From Sphingobium sp. WTD-1 (lineage in GTDB: Bacteria > Pseudomonadota > Alphaproteobacteria > Sphingomonadales > Sphingomonadaceae): a DNA stretch of 64,000 bases. The stretch's first letter is position 1. The number at the start of each line of letters is the position of its first letter. Made by a program: the position numbers and the translations under genes. This document shows, piece by piece, positions 1-7,830 of this stretch. The notes below the pieces were generated by a model. That model worked only from the letters and a program-made list of their open reading frames with translations, searched no databases and was not told the origin of the DNA. The stretch lies in NCBI RefSeq assembly GCF_030128825.1, contig NZ_CP119127.1, forward strand, positions 3,895,501 through 3,959,500, given 5' to 3'.

Positions 1-2076
1 GCCGCCGCCATAATGGCGTGTCAGCACAAAATCGGTCGTCACCCCGTCACCGCTACCCAGCCGCTGGTCCAGCGGCCCCGGCGCCATGCCCGGCGGCCCG
101 CTCCGGTCGTCATAGGGATCAGTGAAGCGAAAGCCGCGTGCCGCCCCGCGCCTGGCCCGGAAGAAGGCGATCAGGTCGGCAATGTCCGCGTCGGACCGCA
201 CCCCCGGCCCGGCGTCGAAGGACAGGCGCGCGTCGGCCCAGTCGCTGCTGCGCCGCTCATGGCCCGACGGGCTTTCCGCCACCTGCGTCGAGAAGGCCGG
301 CGCCACGCTCGCCTCCCGCCCGATCGCGATCGGAAAGCGCACATCGTCAAAGGCCTGCATCGCATCCTCCCCATCCAGTCTGAAACAGGTAAAGCCGTCA
401 CGCGCGACCTGGGGCAGCGCCCAGATATAGGTCGCCGCCGTGCCGCGCCTGACCGAGGCCTGCGCCGCCGCCGCGATCGCGCGCCACTGGTCGGCCTGCT
501 CAGGCAACAGCACGAAACCGGAAAAATAATGCTGCTCGGTGACCGGATAGCCCAGCCGCGCGCTCGCCATCTCGACGCCCCGCGCGGTCAGTCGCGGCCG
601 CCGCTCCGTCACCCAGTCATAATCTTCCAGTTGCAGCACATCGAATGCCGGCGCGGCCCAGCCGACCGGCATGTTCGCCCGCTTGGCCTCGGGCGCGAGC
701 GGGTCCAGCACGGTCGGCAGATAGGCCAAAAGATGCGTCACCGCATCCGGCGCCAGCGCTTTGACCGCCGCGCACAGCGCCGCCGTCGACGCCGCCAGCA
801 GCGCCCCCGCCTCATCCAGCAGGTCGCATTGCGCCGCGCCGAGCGCACCGCGCACATCGGCGATCGACACCGGGCTCTCGCCCAGCGCCGCCCGCGCCGC
901 ATCATCATAGATGCAGATCCGCCCATCCGCCGGCATCACCCACCACCAGGGTTCGCCGACCTGAAACAGGATCGGAATCCCTGCGTCCAAGGCAATGGAA
1001 ACAAAGGCGCCCGCTACCGCCTGCAAATAGCCCATCGCCCCGCCATGGGCCGGCGACAACAGGGTCGATGGCGGCGACCAGCCGGTCAGCGCCGGGTCGC
1101 CATTTTCCGCCCGCTGCTTCCAGTCATTCCAGCAATGGGCGTCGAACAATTCATAGGATAGCGACCAGATGATCCCCAGCCCCATCGCCTTGGCCCGCCG
1201 CGCAAAGTCCGCATGCCAGGCGGCACAGGGCGCGTTCAGCACCCCGCCAGCCAGGCTGACATAGAGGCCCGCGCCCAGCCGTTCGAGCCGGAAATAATGG
1301 CTCATCCCGACATAATGGTTGATCGCCCCGCGATAGCCCAGCGCATGGATCGCCGCGACCAGCCGCTCGGGCGTCTGGTTGAAACTATCGTCATAGCCGG
1401 TCGCCATGCTGAGCCCATGTTCCGGCAGCATGACGTCCCCCACCGTCAGCACCGATCCCGCCCCGTCGCAGGCGATGTCGCTCAGTTCCGCCCAGCCCTC
1501 GACCGGCACGGCAAAGCCGGTATCGCCCGCATCATAAGCGGGCGGCACCAGCGAAATGAACATCCGGTCGACATCGCCGGCCCAGACCGGATCGCTATCG
1601 TCGGGCAAGCGGAACCCGCCCTCCAGCGCGGCAAAATCCAGCACGATCTCGGCATCTTCCGGCCCGCCGCTGGCATAATTCCACAGCCGCACATACCAGG
1701 CGCGCGGAGCACCATCCGCATCGCGCCCCTCGATCGTCAGCGTCGGCCCATGCGTCTCGTCCAGCCGTCGCAGCCCGCCGCTGCGCCAGCGAAAGCGCAG
1801 CACGCACTGCCGGAAATCCCGCGCCGTCTCATAGGCCAGCAGGGGATGGCTCCACTGGTCTTCCGCGTCCCAGATCAGCCCCGCCAGATCGCCAGAGCCG
1901 TAGAACACGGCATCGGCGCGCATGGCGTCTGCCCCGGTCGTCACCACGCTCGCCATCATCGGCCGGGGAAAATTCACCGTCCACCACATCGGATCGAACC
2001 GCTTGATGAAGCGGCTTTCCTGCCCCCGCCCATGTGCCGAGCCTCCGTCGGCCAACCAATAATCGATCCCGCTCAT
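1..2076 (-). CDS. GTA-type distal tail protein with N-terminal TIM-barrel-like domain and C-terminal DUF2460, partial
   Basis: The minus frame is open from ATG at 2076 to the window edge (about 692 residues; the stop lies outside). The first ~580 residues are rich in aromatic and acidic positions and look like the TIM-barrel-like domain found on sphingomonad GTA tail proteins (motifs GYRGAINHYVGMSHYF and QVGEPWWWVMPADG). The last visible ~100 residues match the DUF2460/TIGR02217 family (SSDWADARLSFDAGPG, then ARRGAARGFRFTDPYDD), which corresponds to g12 of the Rhodobacter GTA, the distal tail protein. The start is fixed by an ATGA overlap with the tape-measure stop. The domain fusion is inferred from sequence resemblance. 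The overlapping plus-strand open frames are GC-driven shadows. Confidence 0.82.
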   Translation of the reverse strand, partial: MSGIDYWLADGGSAHGRGQESRFIKRFDPMWWTVNFPRPMMASVVTTGADAMRADAVFYGSGDLAGLIWDAEDQWSHPLLAYETARDFRQCVLRFRWRSGGLRRLDETHGPTLTIEGRDADGAPRAWYVRLWNYASGGPEDAEIVLDFAALEGGFRLPDDSDPVWAGDVDRMFISLVPPAYDAGDTGFAVPVEGWAELSDIACDGAGSVLTVGDVMLPEHGLSMATGYDDSFNQTPERLVAAIHALGYRGAINHYVGMSHYFRLERLGAGLYVSLAGGVLNAPCAAWHADFARRAKAMGLGIIWSLSYELFDAHCWNDWKQRAENGDPALTGWSPPSTLLSPAHGGAMGYLQAVAGAFVSIALDAGIPILFQVGEPWWWVMPADGRICIYDDAARAALGESPVSIADVRGALGAAQCDLLDEAGALLAASTAALCAAVKALAPDAVTHLLAYLPTVLDPLAPEAKRANMPVGWAAPAFDVLQLEDYDWVTERRPRLTARGVEMASARLGYPVTEQHYFSGFVLLPEQADQWRAIAAAAQASVRRGTAATYIWALPQVARDGFTCFRLDGEDAMQAFDDVRFPIAIGREASVAPAFSTQVAESPSGHERRSSDWADARLSFDAGPGVRSDADIADLIAFFRARRGAARGFRFTDPYDDRSGPPGMAPGPLDQRLGSGDGVTTDFVLTRHYGGG

Positions 2077-2639
2077 TGCAGCGCCCCCCGCACCGCCCGC
2101 GCCACCTGCCGCGCGCTCCGCGCCAGCAGCCGCGCCTCGCTCTCGTTCCCGCGCCCCTGCACCGCGATGTTCACCCGCACGTCGCGCCCGCCGCCACTGC
2201 CCGGCACCACCTGCCCGCTCGCCGTCGGCACGAAGAGTTCCGGCCCGCGCTCGCCCACCATATAGGCGCGTCCCGGCGCCACCGGCCCGCCGGTCGCCCG
2301 CCCCGGCAGGCCCAGCGCGCTGGTCAGCAGCGACGCGCCCAGTTGCACCAGCCCGCCCCCGCTGCCACCGCCGCCGCCCACGGCCGACCGCAGCGAACTT
2401 GCCGCAATCTCGTCCAGCACCGACAGGGCGATCCGCCGCAGATCCTCGAAGCCGAACTTGCCGGTGCGCACCGCCCGCAACAGCCCCTGCTCGATCCGCC
2501 GCCCGGCCCGGTCGGCGCCATCGCCCAGCGGCCCTTCCAGCCCTGCCCGCATCGCCTCGACATCGCGGGCCAGCCCCTGCGTATCGGCCCGCACCCGCAC
2601 CACCAATGTCTCGATGTCCTCGTCCATGGCGCTCCCCAT
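2073..2639 (-). CDS. short GTA-type tail tape-measure protein
   Basis: This 188-residue protein (or 184 from the second Met) starts with a hydrophilic helical region (VRVRADTQGLARDVEAMRAG), then a glycine-rich linker, and ends in the typical tape-measure C-terminus AYMVGERGPELFVPTASGQV. The length is close to GTA g11, far shorter than the tape measure of the prophage to the right, consistent with the short tail of GTA particles. It is translationally coupled by ATGA to the DUF2460 gene. Role: sets tail length and occupies the tail tube. Position after two chaperone-like genes supports the assignment. Confidence 0.85.
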   Translation of the reverse strand: MGSAMDEDIETLVVRVRADTQGLARDVEAMRAGLEGPLGDGADRAGRRIEQGLLRAVRTGKFGFEDLRRIALSVLDEIAASSLRSAVGGGGGSGGGLVQLGASLLTSALGLPGRATGGPVAPGRAYMVGERGPELFVPTASGQVVPGSGGGRDVRVNIAVQGRGNESEARLLARSARQVARAVRGALQ

Positions 2640-2652
2640 TTTCTGATCTTGG

Positions 2653-2850
2653 TCAGTCCGGCATCGCCTGCATCAGCCGCGCCAGCGCGCCCGCATCCAC
2701 CCCGTCGACCGGCGCTTCCTCGCCGCGCATCGCCGCCAGCACGGCGCGCAGTTCCGCCGGGGTGGCGCGCCAGAACTCGTCCGGCCGCCACCCCAGCAGC
2801 CAGCCGGTGATCCCCGCCAGCTGCCCCGCCCCTTCCGCAAAGCGCGTCAT
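2653..2850 (-). CDS. GTA tail assembly chaperone-like protein (rcc01693-like)
   Basis: A 65-residue protein starting MTRFAEGAGQLAGITGWLLG with the core WRPDEFWRATPAELRAVLAA. It resembles the short chaperone/minor tail protein next to g10 in GTA clusters. The start was chosen because ATG at 2850 overlaps the upstream stop as ATGA; a longer upstream reading would run through the previous gene in another frame and has no separate support. It probably helps load the tape measure during tail assembly. Confidence 0.75.
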   Translation of the reverse strand: MTRFAEGAGQLAGITGWLLGWRPDEFWRATPAELRAVLAAMRGEEAPVDGVDAGALARLMQAMPD

Positions 2851-3161
2851 CGTCCCGCCAATATCTGTTGCAATATCGCCTTCAGCACCGGCGTCGCCCG
2901 CGCGAGGCCCGCCGCCAGCAGCGCCTCGCCCAGCGCCTCCCGGCTCAGCCCCTCGCGCTCGACCAGGCAATACCAGAACAGCCCGACCAGTTCGGCCAGC
3001 GTCAGCTTCCCATCCGCCGCCCGCTCGACCAGCGCAAACAGCGGCCCCAGCTCTTCCTCCGCCGCCACCAAAGCGGCAAAGCTCGGCCGCAGCGCCAGCG
3101 TCTCGCCGCCCAGGTCCAGCGCCGCCTCCCCCCGCACGGGGTTCACCGCCCCGCCGCTCAT
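2847..3161 (-). CDS. GTA g10-like tail chaperone
   Basis: A 104-residue protein with the GTA-gp10/TAC_11 pattern: an N-terminal strand region (RGEAALDLGGETLALRPSFA) followed by AALVAAEEELGPLFALVERA and helices. Family knowledge places it in tail assembly with the adjacent small protein. Both ends overlap neighbours by 4 bases (ATGA), so these genes form one translationally coupled block with the major tail protein upstream and the 65-residue protein downstream. Confidence 0.8.
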   Translation of the reverse strand: MSGGAVNPVRGEAALDLGGETLALRPSFAALVAAEEELGPLFALVERAADGKLTLAELVGLFWYCLVEREGLSREALGEALLAAGLARATPVLKAILQQILAGR

Positions 3162-3565
3162 TCGCTCACCACCGCGCCGCTGCTTTCCAGGCTCAGCGCA
3201 TAGTTGCGCTCGCCATTATAGTCGCCGGCATAGTCGAGCCGCGTCACCAGGAAGCGGCCGCGCATCCGCTCGCCACTCTCGAAACTCAGCTCATAATCTT
3301 CGATCGTGCCCGCCAGCGCATGGTTGCGCACCCGGATTTCGGCTGCCGATCCGGTGAAGATGCCGGCCGCCGACACGCTGACCGACCGCACCCCCGCGCC
3401 CGACAGCAGCTCGCGCCAGCCACCCGAATCCTTGCTGGTGATGTTGACCGCCTCACCGTTCACCGACAGCTGGGTGGTGCGCATCCCGGCCACCGTCTCA
3501 TATATTGCCGGGACGTTGCCATTTCCCACCTTCAACAGAAACGCACTTCCTTTTTCGACGCCCAT
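3158..3565 (-). CDS. GTA major tail (tube) protein
   Basis: A 135-residue protein of the TP901-1-like major tail family: MGVEKGSAFLLKVG at the N-terminus, a central GMRTTQLSVNGEAVNITSKD and SGGWRELLSGAGVRSVSVSA. It forms the rings of the tail tube. The order (DUF3168 terminator, tube, g10, chaperone, tape measure, DUF2460) is the standard GTA order. The gene is separated from the DUF3168 gene by a divergently oriented small gene at 3622-3948. Confidence 0.85.
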   Translation of the reverse strand: MGVEKGSAFLLKVGNGNVPAIYETVAGMRTTQLSVNGEAVNITSKDSGGWRELLSGAGVRSVSVSAAGIFTGSAAEIRVRNHALAGTIEDYELSFESGERMRGRFLVTRLDYAGDYNGERNYALSLESSGAVVSE

Positions 3566-3621
3566 GGCGCATTCTCCCGTCAGACAAAGCGTTCTAAAAC
3601 GCGGATTAAAGGAGAGGTCTG

Positions 3622-3948
3622 ATGCTCGTGGTTGCCCCCCTTCTGATGATGCTCGCGGCCGCGCCGTCGGCCGACGCCATCGGCGCCGCCCGCAAGGCTT
3701 TTGCCGGCTGCCTCTCGGCCCAGGTCCAGCCCTCGCTCGACAAGAAGGTGCCGCTCGGCGAATTTCAGGGTCAGCTCAAAAAGACCTGCGCCGACAAGGA
3801 AGCGGCCTTCCGCGCCGCGATCCTCGCGCAGGACAAGGCCGACGGCATGTCGGACAAGGATGCGCAGGCCGATGCCGACGATCAGGTGTCCGAATATGTC
3901 GACAAGATCATCGGCGAATATGAGGACTATAATAAGCCCGGCGGCTGA
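3622..3948 (+). CDS. small secreted protein of unknown function between GTA genes
   Basis: A 108-residue protein on the opposite strand to the GTA genes. It begins with a hydrophobic signal-peptide-like stretch (MLVVAPLLMMLAAAPSADA) followed by a soluble, charged helical domain with two cysteines (AFAGCLSAQ and KKTCADKEAAF) that could form a disulfide in the periplasm. GGAGAGG upstream of ATG is a good ribosome site. The stop abuts the stop of the DUF3168 gene. I do not recognise its function; it looks like host cargo rather than a virion part. Confidence 0.7.
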   Translation: MLVVAPLLMMLAAAPSADAIGAARKAFAGCLSAQVQPSLDKKVPLGEFQGQLKKTCADKEAAFRAAILAQDKADGMSDKDAQADADDQVSEYVDKIIGEYEDYNKPGG

Positions 3949-4344
3949 TCAGGCGCCCTCGCGCACCACCCGGATGCGATAGTCGACCACCGCCAGCCAG
4001 CCGCGCTCGCCCGCACGGGCAATCCGCGACCGCAACAGGCTGGCGGTGACGATCCGCCAGCCGCTCGCCTGCGCCAGGCTGATGACCGGGTCGATCCGCG
4101 CCAGCAACTCGCCCAGCCGCCCGGCCGTCTCCGCCATGTCATGCAGGCTGATCGACAGGCGCAGCTCGCGCCCCTCGACATCCTTGGCGCCCCAGTAGCT
4201 GCCCAAACACTCGCCCACCACGCCATAGGGCGCGCTTGCCCGCGCCGGCGCGCCGTCGAACAGGCCGTTCAGCCGATCCATCAAACCGGCATCGGCCTTC
4301 AGCGCCGCGATCACCGCGCTGCGTATCGCCACCTCCGCGCTCAT
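3949..4344 (-). CDS. DUF3168 tail terminator protein (GTA g8-like)
   Basis: A 131-residue protein starting MSAEVAIRSAVIAALKADAG with central ELRLSISLHDMAETAGRLGE, which is the DUF3168/tail-completion fold that caps the tail tube. ATG at 4344 is preceded by AGGAGCAGGAC. The start overlaps the stop of the upstream small gene as ATGA. An upstream extension in the same frame is possible but has no ribosome site and overlaps two genes, so it was rejected. Confidence 0.82.
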   Translation of the reverse strand: MSAEVAIRSAVIAALKADAGLMDRLNGLFDGAPARASAPYGVVGECLGSYWGAKDVEGRELRLSISLHDMAETAGRLGELLARIDPVISLAQASGWRIVTASLLRSRIARAGERGWLAVVDYRIRVVREGA

Positions 4345-4532
4345 GTCCTGCTCCTTCCCGCCTCGCGCAGGCTGAGGTCCGCCATCCAGCGCGCCTTCAG
4401 CCCCGGCGCCGACGCCCGTACCGCCTCGCCCTCGATCGCCGCCGCCACGCCCTGCGCGTCCAGCGCATCGACAATCGCCGCCCGCCGTCGCGCCGCCCGT
4501 TCCTCCATCCGCCGCGTCAGCGTCACCCGCAT
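4341..4532 (-). CDS. small conserved-position GTA protein, unknown function
   Basis: A 63-residue, arginine- and alanine-rich helical protein starting MRVTLTRRMEERAARRRAA. I place the start at the ATG 12 bases after the stop of the connector gene; an earlier in-frame ATG at 4577 would overlap that gene by 34 bases. The stop overlaps the DUF3168 start (ATGA). It occupies the position of the head-tail stopper in GTA clusters but is too short for a confident family call. Confidence 0.6.
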   Translation of the reverse strand: MRVTLTRRMEERAARRRAAIVDALDAQGVAAAIEGEAVRASAPGLKARWMADLSLREAGRSRT

Positions 4533-4543
4533 GACATCTCGCG

Positions 4544-5077
4544 TCACGAGAGGCGCATACTGCGCCAGGGCCGCCACAGCGCACTCACCACCGCCGGCGG
4601 CGCCGCGCCCTCGTCACCGCGCGCGACGAAATGCTCGGCCGCCAGCCGCATGATCCCCTGGCGCAGCGGTTCGGCCACGCCGTTCAGGTCCATCGCCATC
4701 CCGGCCTGATAGTCCACCGCCAGCCGGTTCCCCGGCCGCACCGCCCGTACCCAGCCATCGCCCGACGCATCGATGTCGATCGCATAGGCCTCGACCGGCA
4801 ACGGCGTGACCGCCCCCGCATCGTCCACCGCCGCGACCGCACCGATTGCCACCACCGGCCGCGCCGCCAGCCGGTGCCAGCGTCCATCCGCCGGCACCGT
4901 ATCGCGCGCGCCCCGCCGGATCAGCCACTGACCGACAAATTGCTCGCACAGCGCGCCCGCGCTCCGTAGCAGCCCCGCCAGCACCGCATCCTCGCTATCG
5001 CTCTCGATCCGCAGATAGGCTTTCAGCTCCGCCATCGACGCCGCCAGCCCCGCCCCATTGTCCGCTTCCGCCAGCAT
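4544..5077 (-). CDS. head-tail connector (phage gp6-like adaptor)
   Basis: A 177-residue protein with an N-terminal gp6-like helix-loop segment (MAELKAYLRIESDSEDAVLA) and a C-terminal SALWRPWRSMRLS typical of the phiE125 gp8/GTA g6 adaptor family, which forms the ring joining portal and tail. The start at 5077 is joined to the upstream stop as TGATG; an internal ATG at 5035 would also give a family-length protein. Confidence 0.8.
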   Translation of the reverse strand: MLAEADNGAGLAASMAELKAYLRIESDSEDAVLAGLLRSAGALCEQFVGQWLIRRGARDTVPADGRWHRLAARPVVAIGAVAAVDDAGAVTPLPVEAYAIDIDASGDGWVRAVRPGNRLAVDYQAGMAMDLNGVAEPLRQGIMRLAAEHFVARGDEGAAPPAVVSALWRPWRSMRLS

Positions 5078-5355
5078 CAGCGCTCCTCCACCCGAAAGCC
5101 GATAGACCGCTCATCCACCTGCCCGTCGGACAGGGTGACGCGGTTGGTCAGCCGATAGACATGGCCGGCAATCCCGCCGCTCACTCGGACGCTGCTGCGC
5201 TGCGGCTCGAAGCCATGCTGGTCGATCGCCATGCCGCCCGGTTCAAGCGGCACCACCGTCCACACGCTCCCGGTCAGGCTCTGCCCGGCCAGATAGGCGG
5301 ACCAGTCGATGCCATGGTCGATCCGCGCCTGCGGATCCTTGATGTTCAGCCTCAT
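5077..5355 (-). CDS. phage fibre/tail adaptor-like protein
   Basis: A 92-residue protein starting MRLNIKDPQARIDHGIDWSA with a beta-rich core ending VYRLTNRVTLSDGQVDERSI. This resembles small phage proteins described as fibre-tail adaptors, which carry an Ig-like transient-binding fold. It is coupled on both sides (ATGA upstream, TGATG downstream). It follows the tail-fibre gene, so an interaction with the fibre is a reasonable inference, not shown. Confidence 0.55.
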   Translation of the reverse strand: MRLNIKDPQARIDHGIDWSAYLAGQSLTGSVWTVVPLEPGGMAIDQHGFEPQRSSVRVSGGIAGHVYRLTNRVTLSDGQVDERSIGFRVEER

Positions 5356-5525
5356 GCCCTGTCGCTCCCCCTGTTCGCCTCCGGCCGCTCGGTCCGGGCC
5401 GGCGCCCGCACCCGCGCGCTTTGTCCCGGCCGCATCCCCGCCGCCCATGCCCCGCTCCAGCGCGGGACCGTCGCGTCGCGCACATCGCCCAGCACCGCCG
5501 CGCCCAATGCCTCACCCGCCAGCAT
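5352..5525 (-). CDS. small protein between tail fibre and adaptor genes
   Basis: A 57-residue frame starting MLAGEALGAAVLGDVRDATV. ATG at 5525 overlaps the end of the tail-fibre gene by 14 bases and its stop overlaps the next start as ATGA, the same coupling used throughout this cluster. That is the main evidence that it is real. It is rich in Arg, Ala and Gly and has no recognised domain. Confidence 0.5.
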   Translation of the reverse strand: MLAGEALGAAVLGDVRDATVPRWSGAWAAGMRPGQSARVRAPARTERPEANRGSDRA

Positions 5526-7641
5526 TGCCGCCTCCCGACACCAGCGCCTCGATCCGGTCGATCCGCCGCCGCTGCCACGCCGCCTCCAGCGCCAGGCACT
5601 CCTCGTAGCGCAGCCCCCAGCGCTCACCCGCTTCCCGCGCGGGTCGGATCAGCACATCCTCCCCATCCCGCTCCTCCGCCTCCGCCGGCCAGGCGTCATG
5701 GCACAGCAGCCCCAGCCGCACCGCCGCCCCCTCGCCCAGCCGCGCGTCGATCGCATCGCGCACCGCCTGTGCCACCAGCCCGACATGCCAGCGCGCATCC
5801 TCGCCCTTGGCCACCACCGCATCGACGAAGCGGAACTGGCGCCATTGCACGTCGCCCCAGGCGTCCAGCAGCGCCTCGGGCACCGCGCCGACATCGCATT
5901 TGGCCTGCGCATCCGACGTATTGATCGTCCCGCTCGCGGCATAGATGACCGACCAGCGATAGCCGGCCGCGCCCAGCGCCACGCCATTGTCCACCGCCGG
6001 CCGCAGCCCGGCCTCGATCACGGTCACGCCATCGGCCCGGCCGATCCGCAACGGGCTCGACAGATAGACGCCGCTATCGTTGAAGCGACGGATCTCGAAA
6101 TCCGATCCGGCATTGCTGCCGCTCTCCGCGCTGCCGTTGCGGCTGAGCGACCAGCGCGCACTGGTGCCGGTCTGCAACTGCACAGCATTGATATAGCCCG
6201 CATCCGCACCGATCCGCAGCGCCTGGCTGGCCGCCGTCCGGCTCACCTCCAGGTCGCTCAGCACGGCGCTCCCGCCACTGATCGCCACCGCCGTCGCCGA
6301 CTGCGTCGCCATCGCGCCCAATCCCAAGGTGGTTCTTGCCGCCGCCGCGTCGGCATCATCGACCAGCGATCGGGCAAAGCTGGTGAAGGATACGACGCCC
6401 GCCGTCCCGGCGCCGGTAAAATAGGCCAGCCGGTTGGCGGCGCTGGCCACGCTTGCCAGCGCCGTCAGATTGGCATTGACCGCCTGATAGGCCCCCGGTC
6501 CGGCATATTGGCTCCAGCCAACCGCGCTGCTTTCCAGCGTGCCGTCGGCGTTCGCGGTACAGACCCATGCCCGGTCGGCATTGGCGCTGCCTGCTTCCAC
6601 CCAGATGCTGGCATTGGCGACCTTGGCCCAACTGTCCATATCGATGGCCCGCACCCAGACGCCATCGCTCGCGACATATACGCCGTTTTCCGCCGGGTTG
6701 GCCTGATCCTTCACCAGGATACGGTCGCCACTCGCCGTCATGATGCCGTCAACCGACTGCAACCCGGCCAGGCTGATCGTGGCGGTCGTGGCCAGCTTCG
6801 CGCTATTCTTGGCATCGATCGCCTGCATCTGCGCATCGACATAGGCCTTGGTCGCGGCATGGAGATCGGCGCCCGGCATCCCGCTCAGGATCAGCGGCCC
6901 GCCCATCACATCGCCCGCCTTCTGCAATGCGCCGACAATGCGCATATCGTCTCCGGCGGCGACCGTCGCCGCACCGGTCCCGACGGCACGCACGGCACTG
7001 TCGCCCAGCCCCAGCGCAGCCCGTGCGCCAGCGACACTGGTCGCGCCGGTGCCGCCATGGCCGATCGCCAGCGTCCCGCCCAGGGTCAGCGCCCCGCTAT
7101 CGATCACCGGCCCGCCACCGAAGGCCAATCCGGTCGTGCCGCCCGACACGTCCACCGCCCGCACGGATCCGGCCCCGATATGCCCTCTCAGGGCCGCCGC
7201 ATCGCCTTGCGCCAGCAGGCTGCGGCCAAAGGCCGTCGTCGCGATGTCCGCCAGCGCGTCCAGCCCCGCGCTCGCCTCCTGCTTGCCGGCCAGCGCCTCG
7301 CCAAGGCCATCGATTGCCGCTAGCCCATGGCCATGGCCCTCGACCGCCGCGATCCAGCCGCTGTGCAGCACCAGCCCGCCCCGCTTCTCGCCCGGCGCGA
7401 AACTGACCGCCCCGCCCCCGGCCGACGACGCCATCGGCTCGCGCACCAGCCGCCCGTCCGCGTCCAGCCCCCCGCTGCCCGCCTCCCACGCCGCCGGATC
7501 ATCGACCCCGACGATCATATAGGGAAAGCGCGCGCCCGTCCCCAGCGCATCGGCAAAGGCCCGGTAGCCCGCCAGCGCCCCGCCCAGCAGCAATGGCCCG
7601 TCGCCGACATCGAAACAGACCTCGCGCACCAGGTCCGCCAT
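5512..7641 (-). CDS. tail fibre with C-terminal S74 intramolecular chaperone domain
   Basis: About 709 residues from MADLVREVCFDVGDGPLLLG. The middle is low-complexity beta-fibre sequence with repeated Gly/Ala/Thr segments. Around residue 580 from the start lies TINTSDAQAKCDVGAVPEAL, matching the Peptidase_S74 self-cleaving chaperone of phage fibres and spikes (catalytic Ser-Asp and Lys visible), followed by WRQFRFVDAV and a coiled-coil end. S74 domains help trimerise fibres and then cut themselves off. A GTG start at 7692 would add 17 residues. Its location between capsid and connector genes is unusual for a GTA cluster. Confidence 0.8.
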   Translation of the reverse strand: MADLVREVCFDVGDGPLLLGGALAGYRAFADALGTGARFPYMIVGVDDPAAWEAGSGGLDADGRLVREPMASSAGGGAVSFAPGEKRGGLVLHSGWIAAVEGHGHGLAAIDGLGEALAGKQEASAGLDALADIATTAFGRSLLAQGDAAALRGHIGAGSVRAVDVSGGTTGLAFGGGPVIDSGALTLGGTLAIGHGGTGATSVAGARAALGLGDSAVRAVGTGAATVAAGDDMRIVGALQKAGDVMGGPLILSGMPGADLHAATKAYVDAQMQAIDAKNSAKLATTATISLAGLQSVDGIMTASGDRILVKDQANPAENGVYVASDGVWVRAIDMDSWAKVANASIWVEAGSANADRAWVCTANADGTLESSAVGWSQYAGPGAYQAVNANLTALASVASAANRLAYFTGAGTAGVVSFTSFARSLVDDADAAAARTTLGLGAMATQSATAVAISGGSAVLSDLEVSRTAASQALRIGADAGYINAVQLQTGTSARWSLSRNGSAESGSNAGSDFEIRRFNDSGVYLSSPLRIGRADGVTVIEAGLRPAVDNGVALGAAGYRWSVIYAASGTINTSDAQAKCDVGAVPEALLDAWGDVQWRQFRFVDAVVAKGEDARWHVGLVAQAVRDAIDARLGEGAAVRLGLLCHDAWPAEAEERDGEDVLIRPAREAGERWGLRYEECLALEAAWQRRRIDRIEALVSGGGNAGG

Positions 7642-7697
7642 CACCCATTCGCTGATCGCCCCCTCACTGATCACCACGCCCCGCTCCCCCACAAAGC

Positions 7698-7730
7698 CAA
7701 AAAAGCCCCTCCCCTTCAGGGGAGGGGTTG
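7698..7730 (-). terminator. rho-independent terminator after the GTA capsid gene
   Basis: A perfect 9-bp hairpin, CCCCTCCCC/GGGGAGGGG with a 4-base loop, is followed on the minus strand by GCTTTTTTGG. It would end transcription leaving the capsid gene, separating head expression from the tail-fibre block. Confidence 0.65.
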
Positions 7731-7763
7731 GGGTGGGGGCTGTCCCCCACCCCCGACACCGTT

Positions 7764-7830
7764 ACGAAGCAGCAAACTTCACCAGCTTGCCGCCGGCTCG
7801 TTTACGAAGCGGCGAACTTCATCAGCTTGA
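7764..7830 (-). repeat. direct repeat of the capsid gene 3' end
   Basis: The last coding bases of the capsid (AAGCTGATGAAGTTC onward, Lys-Leu-Met-Lys-Phe-Ala-Ala-Ser-stop) are followed within ~30 bases by a near copy (AAGCTGGTGAAGTTTG onward) that would also read Lys-Leu-Val-Lys-Phe-Ala-Ala-Ser-stop. This is a relic of a tandem duplication or recombination at the capsid end. Confidence 0.7.

Noticed and set aside
13..3622. Long plus-strand open frames (for example 13-1161, 1213-2265, 2399-3622)
   Set aside because: They lie antisense to GTA genes with recognisable proteins, consist of Arg/Pro/Ala-rich low-complexity translation and lack ribosome sites; they are GC-driven shadows.
4846..7323. 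825-residue plus-strand open frame
   Set aside because: Antisense to the S74 tail fibre and connector genes, which have clear domains; shadow frame.
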